DNA from: Rummeliibacillus pycnus_B
GTDB lineage: Bacteria > Bacillota > Bacilli > Bacillales_A > Planococcaceae
NCBI RefSeq assembly: GCF_050459865.1
Contig: NZ_JBCMNM010000047.1
Span: 1-64,000 of the forward strand
Length of the DNA: 64,000 nt
Direction of reading: 5' to 3'
Under the pieces are notes generated by a model that worked only from the letters and a program-made list of their open reading frames with translations, did no database searches and was not told the DNA's origin. Both the position numbers and the translations under genes were made by a program. How positions within the stretch are numbered: the stretch's first letter is position 1; each line of letters starts with the position of its first letter. Positions 25,169 through 33,827 of this stretch are shown piece by piece.

Positions 25169-25203
25169 TAAAAAAAACCATTCCGTGTGCACTAGGAATG
25201 GTT
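25169..25203 (-). terminator. Terminator after tuf
   Basis: On the minus strand AACCATTCC pairs with GGAATGGTT across a 10-nt loop, then TTTTTTTT. It follows the tuf stop by 25 nt and ends the str-tuf transcript. Confidence 0.9.
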
Positions 25204-25227
25204 TTAAAAAGCTAGTTAAAGCTTTTA

Positions 25228-26415
25228 TTATTTAACAATAGTTGATACTACGCCAGCGCCTACAGTACGGCCACCTTCACGGATTGAGAATTTAGTACCT
25301 TCTTCAATAGCGATTGGGTGAATTAATTCTACGTTCATTTCTGTGTTATCGCCAGGCATGATCATTTCTACGCCTTCTGGTAGAGTGATTACGCCAGTAA
25401 CATCAGTTGTACGGAAGTAGAATTGTGGACGGTAGTTAGAGAAGAATGGAGTATGACGGCCACCTTCTTCTTTAGATAAAACGTAAACTTCAGCTTTGAA
25501 TGTAGTATGTGGAGTGATTGTACCTGGTTTAGCAAGTACTTGTCCACGTTGGATATCTTCACGAGCTACACCACGAAGTAAAGCACCGATGTTATCGCCT
25601 GCTTCAGCGTAGTCTAATAATTTACGGAACATTTCAACGCCTGTTACAGTTGTTTGTTTAGTTTCTTCTGTGATACCTACGATATCAATAACGTCACCAA
25701 CTTTACATTGACCGCGTTCTACACGACCAGTTGCAACTGTACCACGACCAGTGATAGAGAATACGTCTTCGACTGGCATCATGAATGGTTTGTCAGTTTG
25801 ACGTTCTGGAGTTGGGATATAAGAATCTACAGCGTCCATTAATTCGATGATTTTTTCTTCCCATTCTGCTTCGCCTTCAAGAGCTTTAAGAGCAGAACCT
25901 TTGATTACAGGAACATCATCGCCTGGGAAATCGTATTCAGATAGTAAGTCACGAACTTCCATTTCTACTAATTCAAGTAATTCTTCGTCGTCTACCATAT
26001 CGCATTTGTTTAAGAATACTACTAGGTAAGGAACACCTACTTGACGAGATAATAGGATGTGTTCACGAGTTTGAGGCATTGGACCATCAGCAGCAGATAC
26101 TACTAAGATACCGCCGTCCATTTGAGCAGCACCAGTGATCATGTTTTTAACATAGTCAGCGTGTCCTGGGCAGTCAACGTGAGCATAGTGACGAGTTTCA
26201 GTTTCATATTCGATGTGAGAAGTGTTGATTGTGATACCGCGTTCTTTTTCTTCAGGAGCGTTATCAATTTGATCGTATGATTTAGCTTCTCCACCCATTT
26301 TTTTAGAAAGAACTGTAGCGATTGCAGCAGTTAATGTAGTTTTACCATGGTCAACGTGTCCGATTGTACCAATGTTAGCATGTGTTTTAGAACGGTCGAA
26401 TTTTTCTTTAGCCAT
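25228..26415 (-). CDS. tuf: Elongation factor Tu
   Basis: 395 aa. G-domain motifs GHVDHGKTTL, DCPGHADYVK, NKCDMVDD and SALKALEG, then domains 2 and 3 ending GGRTVGAGVVSTIVK. Delivers aminoacyl-tRNA to the ribosome. A kirromycin-resistance change is not apparent. It lies 145 bp after fusA, with an unusual hairpin in between. Confidence 0.98.
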   Translation of the reverse strand: MAKEKFDRSKTHANIGTIGHVDHGKTTLTAAIATVLSKKMGGEAKSYDQIDNAPEEKERGITINTSHIEYETETRHYAHVDCPGHADYVKNMITGAAQMDGGILVVSAADGPMPQTREHILLSRQVGVPYLVVFLNKCDMVDDEELLELVEMEVRDLLSEYDFPGDDVPVIKGSALKALEGEAEWEEKIIELMDAVDSYIPTPERQTDKPFMMPVEDVFSITGRGTVATGRVERGQCKVGDVIDIVGITEETKQTTVTGVEMFRKLLDYAEAGDNIGALLRGVAREDIQRGQVLAKPGTITPHTTFKAEVYVLSKEEGGRHTPFFSNYRPQFYFRTTDVTGVITLPEGVEMIMPGDNTEMNVELIHPIAIEEGTKFSIREGGRTVGAGVVSTIVK

Positions 26416-26462
26416 TTTAAAATTGCCTCCTCAGGGTTATAAGTTTTAGTTTATAGTTATGT

Positions 26463-26497
26463 ATCTTCAGGGAATAGGGCCCTATCCCTTGAAGATA
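26463..26497. repeat. Long inverted repeat between fusA and tuf
   Basis: TATCTTCAGGGAATAGGG pairs with CCCTATCCCTTGAAGATA with one mismatch and one G-U, giving an 18-bp arm with almost no loop. There is no T-run after it on either strand, so it is not a typical terminator. It could be an mRNA-processing or stability element that sets EF-Tu above EF-G levels; that role is inference. Confidence 0.6.
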
Positions 26498-26560
26498 ACA
26501 TAGCTTACATGTTATTTATACTTGATAACAAGGTAAAATTCAATTAAAAAATTGATTTAA

Positions 26561-28642
26561 TTATTCACCTTTGTTTTGTTTAATGATTTCTTCACCAATA
26601 GATTTTGGTACATCTTCATAATGGTCAAATACCATTGAGAACGTACCGCGACCTTGTGTAGCTGAACGTAAAGTTGTTGCATAACCGAACATTTCAGCAA
26701 GTGGAACCATTGCACGAACAACTTGAGCGTTACCGCGAGCTTCCATACCTTCTACGCGACCACGGCGAGAAGTAATGTTACCCATGATATCACCAAGATA
26801 TTCTTCTGGCATTACAACTTCTACTTTCATAATTGGTTCTAATAGAACTGGGTTACATTTAGAAACTGCGTTTTTAAGAGCCATTGAAGCAGCTACTTTA
26901 AATGCCATTTCGTTTGAATCGACATCATGGTAAGAACCATCGAATAATTTCGCTTTAATGTCGATTAATGGGAATCCAGCAAGGACACCATTTTGTAATG
27001 AATCTCGAAGACCTGCTTCTACAGCTGGAATGTATTCACGAGGAACTACACCACCAACGATAGCGTTTTCGAATTCAAATCCTTTACCTTCTTCGTTTGG
27101 TTCAAATTCGATCCAAACGTGACCGTATTGACCACGACCACCTGATTGACGTACAAATTTACCTTCAACTTGAGCTCCAGAACGGAAAGTTTCACGGTAA
27201 GATACTTGAGGAGCACCTACGTTAGCTTCAACGTGGAATTCGCGTTTCATACGGTCAACGATGATATCAAGGTGAAGTTCACCCATACCAGAGATGATTG
27301 TTTGGCCAGTTTCTGTGTCAGTGTGAGCACGGAAAGTAGGATCTTCTTCTTGTAATTTTTGTAAAGCTTGTCCCATTTTATCTTGGTCAGCTTTAGATTT
27401 TGGTTCTACAGAAAGAGAGATAACTGGTTCAGGGAATTCCATTGATTCAAGAATAACTAAGTTATTTTCGTCACATAGAGTATCACCTGTAGTAGTAGCT
27501 TTAAGGCCTACAGCTGCTGCGATATCTCCAGCATATACTGTTTCGATCTCTGCACGAGAGTTAGCGTGCATTTGTAAGATACGACCTACGCGTTCACGTT
27601 TACCTTTTGTAGAGTTTGTTACGTATGAACCTGATTGAAGAACACCAGAGTAAACACGGAAGAAAGTTAATTTACCAACATAAGGGTCAGTCATAACTTT
27701 GAACGCTAACGCTGAGAATGGTTCTTCATCAGATGAGTGACGTACGATGTCTTCATCGCCATCAACAGAAGTACCTTTAATAGAAGCAACGTCTGTTGGA
27801 GCTGGAAGGTAATCAATTACTGCATCAAGCATTAATTGAACACCTTTGTTTTTGAATGCAGTACCACAAGTTACAGGGTAGAATTCAACGCTTAAAGTAG
27901 CTTTACGGATAGCTGCTTTAAGTTCTTCTTTAGAGATTTCTTCACCTGCAAAGTATTTTTCCATTAAATCTTCATCAAGCTCAGCTACAGCTTCGATCAA
28001 TTTTTCACGATATTCTTCTGCTTGAGCTTTGTATTCTTCTGGAATTTCACGAACTTCAGCGTTTGAACCGTCATCGCCTTCTTTGTAGAATGTAGCGTTC
28101 ATTTCTACAAGGTCAATGATTGCATTGAATTCATCTTCAGCACCAATTGGTAATTGGATTGGATGAGCGTTAGCTTCTAAACGTTCGTGTAAAGTTTTTA
28201 CAGAATATAAGAAGTCAGCACCGATTTTATCCATTTTGTTGATGAATACGATACGTGGAACGCCGTAAGTTGTTGCTTGACGCCATACTGTTTCAGTTTG
28301 TGGTTCTACACCTGATTGTGCATCAAGTACAGTCACAGCACCATCAAGTACACGAAGAGAACGTTCAACTTCTACAGTGAAATCTACGTGTCCTGGTGTG
28401 TCGATAATGTTAACTCGGTTACCTTTCCATTGAGCTGTTGTAGCAGCAGAAGTGATAGTGATACCACGTTCTTGCTCTTGCTCCATCCAGTCCATTTGAG
28501 AAGCACCTTCGTGAGTTTCACCGATTTTGTGAATCTTACCAGTGTAATAAAGGATACGCTCAGTTGTTGTTGTTTTACCAGCATCAATGTGGGCCATGAT
28601 TCCAATATTACGAGTGTTTTCAAGGGAGAACTCTCTAGTCAT
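26561..28642 (-). CDS. fusA: Elongation factor G
   Basis: 693 aa. G1 AHIDAGKTTTTERI, G3 DTPGHVDF, G4 NKMDKIGA; five domains ending in a domain V tail VPKSIGEEIIKQNKGE. Catalyses ribosomal translocation. Standard place between rpsG and tuf. Housekeeping sequence; no fusidic-acid resistance duplication. Confidence 0.98.
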   Translation of the reverse strand: MTREFSLENTRNIGIMAHIDAGKTTTTERILYYTGKIHKIGETHEGASQMDWMEQEQERGITITSAATTAQWKGNRVNIIDTPGHVDFTVEVERSLRVLDGAVTVLDAQSGVEPQTETVWRQATTYGVPRIVFINKMDKIGADFLYSVKTLHERLEANAHPIQLPIGAEDEFNAIIDLVEMNATFYKEGDDGSNAEVREIPEEYKAQAEEYREKLIEAVAELDEDLMEKYFAGEEISKEELKAAIRKATLSVEFYPVTCGTAFKNKGVQLMLDAVIDYLPAPTDVASIKGTSVDGDEDIVRHSSDEEPFSALAFKVMTDPYVGKLTFFRVYSGVLQSGSYVTNSTKGKRERVGRILQMHANSRAEIETVYAGDIAAAVGLKATTTGDTLCDENNLVILESMEFPEPVISLSVEPKSKADQDKMGQALQKLQEEDPTFRAHTDTETGQTIISGMGELHLDIIVDRMKREFHVEANVGAPQVSYRETFRSGAQVEGKFVRQSGGRGQYGHVWIEFEPNEEGKGFEFENAIVGGVVPREYIPAVEAGLRDSLQNGVLAGFPLIDIKAKLFDGSYHDVDSNEMAFKVAASMALKNAVSKCNPVLLEPIMKVEVVMPEEYLGDIMGNITSRRGRVEGMEARGNAQVVRAMVPLAEMFGYATTLRSATQGRGTFSMVFDHYEDVPKSIGEEIIKQNKGE

Positions 28643-28684
28643 GCGGTCTTTCTCCTTCCATAATGGATTAAGATTAAATTATGA

Positions 28685-29155
28685 TTACCAACGGTAGTGA
28701 GCGAATGCTTTGTTCGCTTCTGCCATTTTATGCATATCTTCACGTTTTTTAACTGATGCACCAGTGTTGTTAGAAGCATCTAGAATTTCGTTAGCTAGAC
28801 GTTCTTCCATTGTTTTTTCGCCACGAAGACGAGAGTAGTTTACTAGGTAACGAAGACCAAGAGTTGTACGGCGTTCCGGGCGTACTTCTACTGGTACTTG
28901 ATAGTTAGCACCACCTACACGGCGAGCACGAACTTCAAGAACTGGCATTACATTGTTTAATGCTGCATCGAATACTTCTAGAGGATCTTTATCTGAGCGT
29001 TCTTTAACTAATTCGAAAGCTCCGTATAAGATTTTTTGAGAAGTACCTCTTTTACCATCTACCATCATTTTATTGATTAAACGAGTTACTAGTTTTGAAT
29101 TATAAATTGGATCTGGTAACACGTCACGTTTGGAAACAGGACCTTTACGAGGCAT
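28685..29155 (-). CDS. rpsG: 30S ribosomal protein S7
   Basis: 156 aa, MPRKGPVSKRDVLPDPIYNS to ANKAFAHYRW, standard length. Nucleates assembly of the 30S head. 35 nt after rpsL. Confidence 0.98.
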   Translation of the reverse strand: MPRKGPVSKRDVLPDPIYNSKLVTRLINKMMVDGKRGTSQKILYGAFELVKERSDKDPLEVFDAALNNVMPVLEVRARRVGGANYQVPVEVRPERRTTLGLRYLVNYSRLRGEKTMEERLANEILDASNNTGASVKKREDMHKMAEANKAFAHYRW

Positions 29156-29190
29156 TTGTTTTCCTCCTTTCAGCTACAAGCTAATTTAAA

Positions 29191-29610
29191 TTATTTTTTT
29201 TCTTTTGGTTTTTTAGCACCATATAGAGAACGAGATTGCATACGGCCGTTTACTGCAGCTGTATCTAATGCACCACGTACAACGTGATAACGTACCCCTG
29301 GTAAATCTTTTACACGACCGCCACGAATAAGAACAACACTGTGTTCTTGTAAGTTATGGCCTTCACCAGGAATGTAAGCATTAACCTCGATTTGGTTTGT
29401 TAAACGTACACGAGCGTATTTACGTAACGCTGAGTTTGGTTTTTTTGGAGTCATTGTACCAACACGTGTACAAACACCGCGTTTTTGTGGAGAGTTAACA
29501 TCAGTCAATGATTTCGCAAAGCTGTTGTAACTTTTGTTTAACGCTGGTGATTTTGATTTTTTACTTTTGGATTGACGAGGCTTACGTACTAATTGGTTAA
29601 TTGTAGGCAT
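29191..29610 (-). CDS. rpsL: 30S ribosomal protein S12
   Basis: 139 aa, MPTINQLVRKPRQSKSKKSK, with the decoding-centre loops TPKKPNSALRKYARVRL and RGGRVKDLPGVRYHVVRG. Both Lys residues that mutate in streptomycin resistance are wild type. In B. subtilis ybxF precedes it; here that gene is a relic. Confidence 0.98.
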   Translation of the reverse strand: MPTINQLVRKPRQSKSKKSKSPALNKSYNSFAKSLTDVNSPQKRGVCTRVGTMTPKKPNSALRKYARVRLTNQIEVNAYIPGEGHNLQEHSVVLIRGGRVKDLPGVRYHVVRGALDTAAVNGRMQSRSLYGAKKPKEKK

Positions 29611-29706
29611 CGATTTTTCCTCCCTTCATTTCGTTTCTTAAATCCACACATCCAGGTGGTTCATTTTTGGGTAAAAAACAAAGTCTTTGCGTGATCACCG
29701 CAAAAA

Positions 29707-29957
29707 CTACCATTCAGTAATTGCATTAACTGCAGCACCTACATGAATTTCGCAGGCTCTACCAAGTTCTCTCTTCGAGTCTACAAATACAACGGGAATA
29801 CCATTTCCTTGTGCTATTGCACCGCATGCGTGGTCATTCGAACGTCTGCATTTAGAGCAACGAAAACTTCGGTAACATGACCAGTTTGTAATGCTTTAAC
29901 TGTTTGTTTCATACCAACGATTGTTTTGTTAGCCTATTTGACTTTTTCATAAGACAT
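29707..29957 (-). pseudogene. rplGB: Decayed L7Ae-like gene ybxF / rplGB
   Basis: In the rpoC-rpsL gap the minus strand reads MSYEKVK, a TAG stop at codon 8 (where the family has Gln, so a CAG-to-TAG change), then ANKTIVGMKQTVKALQTGHV in the same frame. A frame change of 2 nt about two-thirds through leads to IAQGNGIPVVFVDSKRELG and RACEIHVGAAVNAITEW, then TAG. These match the small L7Ae-type K-turn-binding protein that normally lies exactly here. The original length (about 82 codons) is preserved. The stop and frameshift leave no functional frame. The upstream promoter is intact. Confidence 0.9.
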
Positions 29958-30003
29958 TTGCATATCCTTCGAAATGATAGACAATCAACTATCAACCTAA
30001 AAT

Positions 30004-30032
30004 ATATTAACACCCAACAGTTATGTTGTCAA
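30004..30032 (-). promoter_or_regulatory. Promoter of the str operon (rpsL-rpsG-fusA-tuf)
   Basis: On the minus strand a consensus -35 TTGACA (30027-30032), 17 bp, -10 TAATAT (30004-30009). It lies between the rpoC terminator and the ybxF relic. With ybxF dead, the transcript would carry a leader of about 385 nt before rpsL. A palindrome TTTGCGgTGATCACGCAAA (29681-29699) in this leader may form a hairpin. Confidence 0.75.
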
Positions 30033-30043
30033 TAAATATTAAT

Positions 30044-30079
30044 AAAAATTACAAGGAGGGGTATGAACCTCCTCCTTGT
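30044..30079 (-). terminator. Terminator after rpoC
   Basis: On the minus strand ACAAGGAGGAGG pairs with CCCCTCCTTGT, followed by AATTTTTATT. It starts about 15 nt after the rpoC stop. Confidence 0.8.
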
Positions 30080-30093
30080 ATTTTCCTTAAAAA

Positions 30094-33000
30094 TTACTCA
30101 GCAGTAAGTGTTTCTTGAGCTTTTTCTGCTTCGCTTTCAGCCATTTTAATTTGACGGTAGCGTTGCATACCTGTACCAGCTGGAACAAGTTTACCTAAGA
30201 TAACATTTTCTTTAAGACCAAGTAATTCATCACGTTTACCTTTGATTGCAGCATCCGTTAAGACACGTGTTGTTTCTTGGAATGATGCAGCAGATAAGAA
30301 TGATTCTGTTTCAAGTGAAGCTTTTGTAATACCAAGGATTACCGGGCGACAAGTTGCAGGGATTTTGCCTGCATGTATAGCTTCAGCATTTGCTTCAGAG
30401 AATTGGTGAATATCAAGCAAACTACCTGGAAGCAATTCTGTTTCACCTGCTTCAATAACACGTACTTTACGAAGCATTTGGCGAACCATTACTTCGACGT
30501 GTTTATCGCCAATTTCTACCCCTTGCATACGGTATACTTTTTGTACTTCTTTTAGTAGATATTCTTCTACAGAAGCAACATCTGTTACTTTCAATAATTC
30601 TTTAGGGTCAATAGAACCCTCTGTTAGAATTTGACCGTGTTTTACTTGTTCGTTTAATTGTACTTTTAAACGAGCATTGTAAGGAGCTAAGTATTTACGA
30701 GTTTCAACTGCACCTGTAACTGTAATTTCTTTTTGTCCTTCACGAATTTCTTCAATATCAGATACAACCCCAGCGATTTCAGTAATTACTGCTTGACCTT
30801 TAGGGTTTCGTGATTCGAAAATTTCTTGGATACGTGGAAGACCTTGAGTGATATCGGCACCTGCTACACCACCTTGGTGGAATGTACGCATTGTTAATTG
30901 TGTACCCGGTTCACCGATAGATTGAGCGGCGATGATACCAACTGCTTCACCCACTTCAACTTTATCACCAGTTGCTAAGTTCATGCCGTAACATTTTTTA
31001 CATACACCATGTTTAGTATTACATGTAAATGCAGAGCGAATTGTCACTTCTTCAATACCAGCTTCATCAATTTGGCGAGCTAATTCTTGTGTGATCAATT
31101 GATCTCTAGCTACGACAACTTCATTTGTTTCTGGATGACGAATTGTTTTCTTAGCATAACGGCCAATAACACGTTCATCTAGTGCTTCGATGATTTCTGT
31201 TCCTTCTCTTAATGAAGAAATCGTTAAACCTCGGTCAGTACCACAATCATCTTCACGGACGATAACATCTTGTGCAACGTCAACTAGACGACGAGTAAGG
31301 TAACCTGAATCGGCTGTTTTAAGTGCTGTATCAGCAAGACCTTTACGAGCACCGTGAGTAGAGATGAAGTATTCCAATACTGTTAAACCTTCACGGAATG
31401 AAGATTTGATTGGAAGTTCGATAATACGACCAGCCGGGTTGGCCATCAGACCACGCATACCAGCAAGTTGTGTAAAGTTAGAAGCATTACCACGGGCACC
31501 AGAGTCACTCATCATAAAGATTGGATTTTCTGCAGGAAGTGAGTCCATCAGTTTAGATTGGATTTCATCTTTTGCAGCACTCCAGAATGAAATAACGCGA
31601 TCATATCGTTCTTCTTCAGTAATTAAACCACGACGGAATTGTTTCATTACTTTATCTACTTGTTCTTGAGCTTGGTGTAAAATTTCTTGTTTACCTGGTA
31701 ATACGATGATATCTGAGATACCAATTGAAATACCAGCTTTAGTAGAATATTGGAAACCAAGGTCTTTTAGACGGTCAAGCATTTTAGATGTTTCAGTAAT
31801 GTGATAACGAGCAAATACTTCGGCAATAACTTTACCTAGATATTTTTTCGTAAATGGTTTAATAATTTCTTGAGATGCTAAATGTTCTTTAATATTAGTT
31901 GTTGTTGAAACAAAGTATTTATCTGGTGTTCCATCTTGTAGGTTTGCAGTTGTCGGTTCATTGATGTATGGGAAAGCATCATCAAGTATTTCATTGAAGA
32001 TAGCTTTACCTACAGTCGTAATCAACAACTTATTATTTTGTTCTGCAGTAAATGTTTTGTTATTCAAAGATGAAGCTTTAATTGCAATACGAGAATGCAA
32101 GTGTACTTCTTGGTTTTGATAAGCAACATTTAATTCTTCTGGACCGTAGAAGATTGTACCTTCACCAACAGCACCTTGACGTTCAAGTGTTAAGTAGTAG
32201 TTACCCAATACCATATCTTGAGAAGGCGTTACGACTGGTTTACCATCTTTAGGGTTCAAAATATTTTGAGCTGCAAGCATTAATAAACGAGCTTCAGCTT
32301 GTGCTTCAGCTGATAATGGAACGTGAACCGCCATTTGGTCACCATCGAAGTCAGCGTTGTATGCTGTACATACTAATGGGTGAAGACGAATTGCTTTACC
32401 TTCAATTAAAGTTGGTTCGAATGCTTGAATACCAAGTCTGTGAAGAGTCGGTGCACGGTTAAGTAATACTGGATGTTCTTTCATAATATCTTCAAGTACA
32501 TCCCATACTTCTTCATGCATACGTTCAATTTTACGTTTTGCCGATTTGATATTATGCGCTAAACCACGCTCAACAAGTTCTTTCATCACGAAAGGTTTAA
32601 ACAATTCGATTGCCATACCTTTTGGAAGACCACATTGGTACATTTTAAGTGATGGACCTACTACGATTACAGAACGACCAGAGTAGTCAACACGTTTACC
32701 AAGTAAGTTTTGGCGGAAACGACCTTGTTTACCTTTTAACATATGAGAAAGAGATTTTAATGGACGGTTACCAGGACCAGTTACTGGACGGCCACGACGA
32801 CCATTATCAATCAAAGCGTCTACTGCTTCTTGAAGCATACGTTTTTCGTTTTGAACGATAATTCCAGGAGCTCCAAGGTCAAGAAGACGTTTTAAACGGT
32901 TATTACGATTAATAACACGACGATATAAGTCATTTAAGTCAGATGTTGCGAATCGACCACCATCTAGTTGTACCATTGGGCGTAATTCTGGAGGAATTAC

Positions 33001-33696
33001 AGGAAGTACATCTAGGATCATCCATTCAGGACGGTTACCTGAATGACGGAATGATTCAACAACTTCTAATCGTTTAATAGCACGAGTGCGGCGTTGGCCT
33101 TGTGCAGTTTTCAATTCTTCTTTAAGTGCATCTGTTTCTTTATCAAGATCAATTTCTTGTAGTAATTGTTTGATTGCTTCTGCACCCATTGCAGCTTCAA
33201 AAGTTTTACCGTATTTTTCGCGATATGCACGGTATTCTTTTTCTGAAAGCAATTGTTTTTTCTCAAGAGGAGTGTCTGCTGCATCGATTACTACATAAGA
33301 AGCAAAATAGATTACTTCTTCAAGTGCACGTGGTGACATATCCAAAATTAATCCCATACGGCTTGGAATACCTTTAAAGTACCAAATGTGTGAGACTGGA
33401 GCTGCTAACTCAATGTGGCCCATGCGTTCACGACGTACTTTTGCACGTGTTACTTCTACACCACAACGGTCACAAACTACACCTTTATAGCGTACTCGTT
33501 TGTATTTACCACAATGACATTCCCAGTCCTTTGTAGGTCCGAAAATGCGTTCACAGAACAAACCATCTTTTTCTGGTTTAAGTGTACGGTAGTTAATAGT
33601 TTCTGGTTTTTTTACTTCTCCATAAGACCATGAGCGAATTTTATCAGGTGAAGCTAAACCGATTTTCATGTACTCAAAATTATTAACGTCTATCAA
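30094..33696 (-). CDS. rpoC: DNA-directed RNA polymerase subunit beta'
   Basis: 1200 aa, standard Gram-positive length. N-terminal zinc site CHCGKYKRVRYKGVVCDRCG (about 60-79), catalytic Mg motif NADFDGDQM near residue 449, second zinc cluster CGTDRG...CNTKHGVCKKCYGMN, and the long C-terminal jaw domain. With rpoB it forms the catalytic core. Separated from rpoB by 131 bp with a short hairpin of uncertain role. Confidence 0.99.
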   Translation of the reverse strand: MIDVNNFEYMKIGLASPDKIRSWSYGEVKKPETINYRTLKPEKDGLFCERIFGPTKDWECHCGKYKRVRYKGVVCDRCGVEVTRAKVRRERMGHIELAAPVSHIWYFKGIPSRMGLILDMSPRALEEVIYFASYVVIDAADTPLEKKQLLSEKEYRAYREKYGKTFEAAMGAEAIKQLLQEIDLDKETDALKEELKTAQGQRRTRAIKRLEVVESFRHSGNRPEWMILDVLPVIPPELRPMVQLDGGRFATSDLNDLYRRVINRNNRLKRLLDLGAPGIIVQNEKRMLQEAVDALIDNGRRGRPVTGPGNRPLKSLSHMLKGKQGRFRQNLLGKRVDYSGRSVIVVGPSLKMYQCGLPKGMAIELFKPFVMKELVERGLAHNIKSAKRKIERMHEEVWDVLEDIMKEHPVLLNRAPTLHRLGIQAFEPTLIEGKAIRLHPLVCTAYNADFDGDQMAVHVPLSAEAQAEARLLMLAAQNILNPKDGKPVVTPSQDMVLGNYYLTLERQGAVGEGTIFYGPEELNVAYQNQEVHLHSRIAIKASSLNNKTFTAEQNNKLLITTVGKAIFNEILDDAFPYINEPTTANLQDGTPDKYFVSTTTNIKEHLASQEIIKPFTKKYLGKVIAEVFARYHITETSKMLDRLKDLGFQYSTKAGISIGISDIIVLPGKQEILHQAQEQVDKVMKQFRRGLITEEERYDRVISFWSAAKDEIQSKLMDSLPAENPIFMMSDSGARGNASNFTQLAGMRGLMANPAGRIIELPIKSSFREGLTVLEYFISTHGARKGLADTALKTADSGYLTRRLVDVAQDVIVREDDCGTDRGLTISSLREGTEIIEALDERVIGRYAKKTIRHPETNEVVVARDQLITQELARQIDEAGIEEVTIRSAFTCNTKHGVCKKCYGMNLATGDKVEVGEAVGIIAAQSIGEPGTQLTMRTFHQGGVAGADITQGLPRIQEIFESRNPKGQAVITEIAGVVSDIEEIREGQKEITVTGAVETRKYLAPYNARLKVQLNEQVKHGQILTEGSIDPKELLKVTDVASVEEYLLKEVQKVYRMQGVEIGDKHVEVMVRQMLRKVRVIEAGETELLPGSLLDIHQFSEANAEAIHAGKIPATCRPVILGITKASLETESFLSAASFQETTRVLTDAAIKGKRDELLGLKENVILGKLVPAGTGMQRYRQIKMAESEAEKAQETLTAE

Positions 33697-33827
33697 GGAG
33701 CCTACCTCCCTTTATTCTGAAGTCTTAAACGACTTTTCATTAGCTCGACGATTGATTTATAGATAAAAGGGGTTAAGGACAAGCCCATAAATGGTCCTGT
33801 CCAACATCCCAATACTGTTAAAATAAA

